Part shown: positions 61,966-64,000 of the stretch, piece by piece
Numbering within the stretch: the first letter of the stretch is position 1
Layout: each line of letters begins with the position of its first letter
DNA from: Mucilaginibacter tolerans
GTDB taxonomy: Bacteria > Bacteroidota > Bacteroidia > Sphingobacteriales > Sphingobacteriaceae
NCBI RefSeq assembly: GCF_030519375.1
Contig: NZ_JAUMKB010000018.1
Location: 1-64,000 of the forward strand
Length of the DNA stretch: 64,000 nucleotides
Direction: 5' to 3'
Translations under genes and position numbers: made by a program
The notes under the pieces: model-generated
Database searches by the model: none
What the model was told of the DNA's origin: nothing
Seen by the model: the letters and a program-made list of their open reading frames with translations, nothing else

Positions 61966-61984
61966 AGCGGGTTCTTGGCCCGCT
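61966..61984 (+). promoter_or_regulatory. Leader hairpin of pfkA
   Basis: AGCGGG (61966-61971) pairs with CCCGCT (61979-61984) around a 7-base loop, 12 bases before the ATG at 61997. It could affect translation initiation. Confidence 0.35.
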
Positions 61985-61996
61985 GTACTACCAAAA

Positions 61997-62977
61997 ATGG
62001 CTGACATAACAAATATCGGGCTTTATACTTCGGGCGGTGATGCGCCGGGGATGAATGCTGCCATACGGGCAGTTGTGCGTACAGCATTATTTTACAACAT
62101 TAAAGTTACCGGGATTCGCAGGGGTTACGAAGGGATGATCACAGGCGATCTGTTCCCAATGGACCGCAGATCGGTTTCAAATATTATACAAAAGGGTGGT
62201 ACCATACTAAAAACTGCCCGCAGCGAACAGTTCCGCACCAAAGAAGGCCGCCAGATTGCTTACGATAATTTAAAAAGCTTCGGGGTTGATGCCTTGATTG
62301 GTATTGGTGGCGATGGTACTTTCAAAGGCGCCAGTGTTTTTGGTGAAGAGTTTGACATCCCAATCATCGGTTTACCCGGCACGATTGATAACGACATGAC
62401 AGGTACCGATTTTACGATCGGTTATGATACAGCAATCAATACCGTGATCAATGCAGTAGATAAGATCAGGGATACCGCCGAATCACACGACCGCCTGTTT
62501 ATTGTTGAAGTAATGGGCCGCGACTCTGGTATGATCGCTTTGCGCACAGGCATTGCCTCGGGAGCTGAACATATACTTATTCCCGAGAGAAAAGCAGGTC
62601 TGGCCAGTTTGTTCGACAGGCTGGAAAATGGCCGCAAGGATAAAACATCACGTATAGTTATTGTAGCTGAAGGTGAAAATGAAGAAGGGGGTGCGTTCGA
62701 GATCGGCCGTAAAGTGAAAGAGAAATTCCCGCATTTAGATACCCGTGTTTCTATACTTGGCCATATTCAGCGTGGCGGAAAGCCCACTTGCATGGACAGG
62801 GTACTGGCGAGCCGCACCGGCGTTGCTGCTGTTGAAGCCCTGAAACTGGGTTACCGCGGAGAAATGGTGGGACTGATCAACAACGAGATCATGTTTACAC
62901 CATTTGAGCATGCAATAAAACACCATACCGATATCGATCCTAACGTTATACGAATAGTAGATATGCTGTCCTTATAA
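61997..62977 (+). CDS. pfkA: ATP-dependent 6-phosphofructokinase
   Basis: The 326-residue protein makes fructose-1,6-bisphosphate, the committed step of glycolysis. Signature segments: TSGGDAPGMNAAIRAVVRTA at about 9-28, the ATP-site GIGGDGTFKGA near 101-111, the fructose-6-phosphate site PGTIDNDMTGTDFTIGYDTA near 125-144 with catalytic Asp, and VEVMGRDSGMIAL near 167-179. The Gly in GGDGT suggests ATP rather than pyrophosphate as donor. The longest frame starts at 61961, within the leader hairpin region; the ATG at 61997 (MADITNIGLYTSGGD) fits the family start. Confidence 0.97.
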   Translation: MADITNIGLYTSGGDAPGMNAAIRAVVRTALFYNIKVTGIRRGYEGMITGDLFPMDRRSVSNIIQKGGTILKTARSEQFRTKEGRQIAYDNLKSFGVDALIGIGGDGTFKGASVFGEEFDIPIIGLPGTIDNDMTGTDFTIGYDTAINTVINAVDKIRDTAESHDRLFIVEVMGRDSGMIALRTGIASGAEHILIPERKAGLASLFDRLENGRKDKTSRIVIVAEGENEEGGAFEIGRKVKEKFPHLDTRVSILGHIQRGGKPTCMDRVLASRTGVAAVEALKLGYRGEMVGLINNEIMFTPFEHAIKHHTDIDPNVIRIVDMLSL

Positions 62978-64000
62978 GTGGAAGCGTGAATCAATAAAAG
63001 TTTTATTTACAATCAGGCGGATCACTTCGTCAATCTCCTGGGTTACCGTATGCAGGTGATCCATGATTTGTTTATTCTCAGGGTTACTGAAATTGTCCCT
63101 GTCCAGAATATTGAGTAATCCTATCATACTGGCCACCGGCCGCCGCAATTCGTGCGAACTTAGCGAAGCAATATTTTTCAGGCGCTCATTCTGCTCTATT
63201 AATGCTTCTTCCGTTTTTAATCTTTCGGTGATATTACGGGCAAAGCAGCCAACGCCAATGATTTTGTCCTTGGTGCCCTTATAGATAGGGTTAAAACTTA
63301 CCTCAAAATGATCATTTTCCTTTGTTTTTGGATTGAGGCTCTCATGCCTGATTACATATCTTTCGCCATCAAAAGCCCGTTGGTAATAAGACCGCCATTC
63401 AGCATTAATCTCATCCGTTGAGCCTGAATACAGGTATGCATTATCGCCCTCCTCCGGTGTTACACCGGTGGTATTCGATATCCGCTTACGGTAAGCGCTG
63501 TTCATATAAACATACTTGCCATTACGGTCTATAGACCAGGTAAGGTCTTCGGTGTTATTAATTAGCGCCTCCAGGTTATTTTTTGTCCACAGAATTTCTT
63601 CCTGCACATGCATTTCGTACGTAATATCGCGTATGAATACCGTGAGACCTTCGCTTGCGGGGTAGACTGTGGTATTAAACCATTTACTTAGTGGCTTAAA
63701 ATAATCGGTAAACTGTACGCTTATCTCCTCATTCATGGCTTTGCGGTAAGCATCTTCAAATTCAGTAGCGACAATGTCGGGGAAGATGTCCCAAATTACC
63801 GAACCTAGTATTTCCTCCCTCGGTTTTCCGGTTATTTTTTCAAAGGCACTATTTACCCTGATAAACTTCCAGTCATTATTAACTATAAAAAATGCATCGG
63901 TAATACTTTCTACAAAGCTATTTAGCTTCTCAGAAGCTTTTTTAACTTCTTTTTCTATCTCAATATTTTGGGTAACATCCTGACCTACACCCTGCAATTC
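62972..64000 (-). CDS. PAS-domain sensor protein with HisKA-like end, partial at window edge
   Basis: The visible 341 residues form the C-terminal part of a longer protein that runs past the right edge. At least three PAS repeats are seen: about 25-115 (IRVNSAFEKITGKPREEILG), 140-260 (ALINNTEDLTWSIDRNGKY), with a PAC-like end FNPIYKGTKDKIIGVGCFARNITERL. The protein then has a histidine-kinase dimerisation helix with His in SLSSHELRRPVASMIG, but it stops about 50 residues later, without an HATPase domain. It therefore cannot autophosphorylate on its own. It is convergent with pfkA, overlapping its end by six bases. Confidence 0.85.
   Translation of the reverse strand, partial: ELQGVGQDVTQNIEIEKEVKKASEKLNSFVESITDAFFIVNNDWKFIRVNSAFEKITGKPREEILGSVIWDIFPDIVATEFEDAYRKAMNEEISVQFTDYFKPLSKWFNTTVYPASEGLTVFIRDITYEMHVQEEILWTKNNLEALINNTEDLTWSIDRNGKYVYMNSAYRKRISNTTGVTPEEGDNAYLYSGSTDEINAEWRSYYQRAFDGERYVIRHESLNPKTKENDHFEVSFNPIYKGTKDKIIGVGCFARNITERLKTEEALIEQNERLKNIASLSSHELRRPVASMIGLLNILDRDNFSNPENKQIMDHLHTVTQEIDEVIRLIVNKTFIDSRFHL

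Overview
The window looks like a chromosomal segment of a Bacteroidota bacterium, most likely family Sphingobacteriaceae (Mucilaginibacter/Pedobacter type). This rests on the gene families: a SusC/SusD pair with a DUF1735 lipoprotein, a PF14905-type TonB receptor, a FISUMP lipoprotein, YqfO-type Nif3 next to a C4 zinc-ribbon protein, Mrp plus a NifU-domain protein, and rsfS-ftsH-LUD. It also rests on -7 promoter boxes of the Bacteroidota form TAnnTTTG and on the near absence of Shine-Dalgarno sequences. Genus is inference. I saw no rRNA or tRNA gene, CRISPR array, insertion sequence or phage gene.

Layout. 1-6.1 kb: a minus-strand outer-membrane uptake operon (SusC, SusD-like, DUF1735 lipoprotein) with its terminator. 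6.3-8.5 kb: PadR regulator, PspC membrane protein and a small protein. 8.9-14 kb: a TonB-type receptor and a convergent M14 carboxypeptidase. 14-18 kb: recQ, murF and an MmcQ/YjbR protein. 18-26.8 kb: mixed metabolic genes, including a MocR regulator divergent from a GNAT-aminotransferase fusion. 27-31.9 kb: hybrid sensor kinase, zinc phospholipase C-like protein, LacI regulator, nitroreductase. 32-39.4 kb: peptidoglycan transglycosylase, Mrp/NifU Fe-S pair, peptide deformylase, M16 protease, FISUMP lipoprotein. 39.4-46 kb: hpt, GntP permease with glycerate kinase, mfd. 46-51.3 kb: small membrane proteins, AraC regulator, nitrilase, Nif3 and its zinc-ribbon partner. 51.4-55.4 kb: radical SAM protein, then a four-gene operon of a Pro/Cys-tailed small protein, a polytopic membrane protein, a NarL-type kinase and a LuxR-type regulator. 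55.5-64 kb: LUD protein, ftsH, rsfS, birA, a split DsbD system, pfkA and a PAS sensor protein running off the edge.

Most genes are housekeeping or envelope functions in short transcription units. The least explained unit is the 52,951-55,363 operon, which has the form of a signalling cassette with its own small protein. The clearest cross-cutting signal is a set of TAnnTTTG boxes lying 4 to 10 bases before start codons, which implies leaderless or nearly leaderless mRNAs and moves several starts downstream of the longest ORF. Several short inverted or tandem repeats sit between genes, and one heptamer repeat lies in frame inside murF. All residue counts, motif matches and promoter calls were made by eye; no alignment or database search was run.
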